This document shows positions 39,057 through 39,467 of a stretch of 39,467 nucleotides of DNA, piece after piece. This DNA comes from Verrucomicrobiota bacterium (lineage in GTDB: Bacteria; Verrucomicrobiota; Verrucomicrobiia; Chthoniobacterales; UBA10450). The notes under the pieces were generated by a model. The model did no database searches and was not told the origin of the DNA. It saw only the letters and a program-made list of their open reading frames with translations. Within the stretch, counting starts at the first letter, position 1. Each line of letters opens with the position of its first letter. The stretch covers positions 1 to 39,467 of the forward strand of contig QHOX01000127.1 in NCBI GenBank assembly GCA_003219465.1, in the 5' to 3' direction. A program made the position numbers and the translations under genes.

Positions 39057-39467
39057 TCACAATCGCACAGTGTTCGGCATTTCCCCGCCGAGCACCCAGT
39101 CATAAACCGCACGCATCTGTTCGCCAATTCGCGGCCACGAAAAGTCTCTTGTCACGAGATCGCGTCCACGAGCGCCCATTGCAGCGCGATCGTCGGTGCT
39201 CATTTCAACTAGTTGTTTCAGGCCCGCGGCAATTTCCTCTGCACTCGGTCCAATTCGCAATGCCGCGTTGGCTAAGAAACCTTCGGGCAGATTGCACTCA
39301 GGTGTCATCAACACCGGTTTCGCATAGGCCCACGCTTCGAGCACGGTCATCGGCAGGCCTTCGCTCAACGACGGCAGGATGAATGCGTCGCACGTGCGAT
39401 AGCATTCGCTTTTCTCCGCGCCGAATCGTGAGCCGAGGAAAACAACCGAATCGCCAGCTGCGATACG
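39057..39467 (-). CDS. GT4 family glycosyltransferase (5' end cut by window edge)
   Basis: The minus-strand frame is open to the right edge: before the TTG at 39368 it continues upstream with FLGSRFGAEKSECYRTCDAF and ILPS. So the gene starts right of the window, and only about 136 C-terminal residues are seen. They contain the GT4 donor-site block ILPSLSEGLPMTVLEAWAYA with Glu-x7-Glu, then KPVLMTPECNLPEGF, and a final helix (RDFSWPRIGEQMRAVYDWVL). It belongs to the surface-glycan cluster. Confidence 0.8.
   Translation of the reverse strand, partial: RIAAGDSVVFLGSRFGAEKSECYRTCDAFILPSLSEGLPMTVLEAWAYAKPVLMTPECNLPEGFLANAALRIGPSAEEIAAGLKQLVEMSTDDRAAMGARGRDLVTRDFSWPRIGEQMRAVYDWVLGGEMPNTVRL

Overview
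The window looks like a chromosomal segment of a Gram-negative soil-type Verrucomicrobiota, probably near the Chthoniobacterales/Spartobacteria. This placement is inference: it rests on the NTATG-type 17-residue repeat proteins with a peptidase S74 tail, a two-membrane gene set (BamD-like, LptE-like, MsbA-like, heptosyltransferase) and dispersed palindromic repeats of the TCATTCTGAGC type. No rRNA, integrase, transposase or CRISPR array was seen. Almost everything is conserved housekeeping or envelope biology.

Left part (1-5.5 kb): two tandem secreted repeat proteins with a self-cleaving S74 chaperone tail. The second has a strongly structured 5' leader with two mutually exclusive pairings. 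An Mth938-like gene follows, flanked on the opposite strand by decayed pieces of a small conserved protein, then a membrane protein with a helix-hairpin-helix-like tail and tRNA-Gly(UCC).

Middle-left (5.5-14.4 kb): a long minus-strand run reading ubiE, exbB, exbD, a TonB-like gene, a zinc-ribbon membrane protein, guaB3 and fabF, closed by a hairpin terminator. Next come a small basic repeat protein, tRNA-Leu(CAG), and a bamD-lptE-TPR envelope operon.

Middle (14.4-23.1 kb): a DUF72 gene, a PHP phosphoesterase, a BsuPI-like secreted protein, a secreted unknown plus an M23 endopeptidase, the molybdopterin genes moaA-moaC-mogA, twin BamE-like lipoproteins and a UbiD decarboxylase.

Middle-right (23.1-30.9 kb): a glycine-zipper lipoprotein, a small secreted protein, and a lepA, lepB, membrane protein, squalene/phytoene synthase run. 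Divergent to this are FHA, HAD and STAS genes.

Right part (30.9-39.5 kb): a surface-glycan cluster of GT4 enzymes, a GT9 heptosyltransferase overlapping an MsbA-type flippase, a PHP protein, a GT2 enzyme, a WcaF-type acetyltransferase, and a GT4 gene cut by the right edge.

A recurring signal is that many first genes of transcription units have a sigma70-like promoter whose -10 box ends only 5-11 bases before the start codon, with no Shine-Dalgarno. This points to leaderless mRNAs and fixes several start codons (moaA, lepA, the GT4 at 32120, the secreted protein at 16788). Five copies of an imperfect palindromic element sit between genes.
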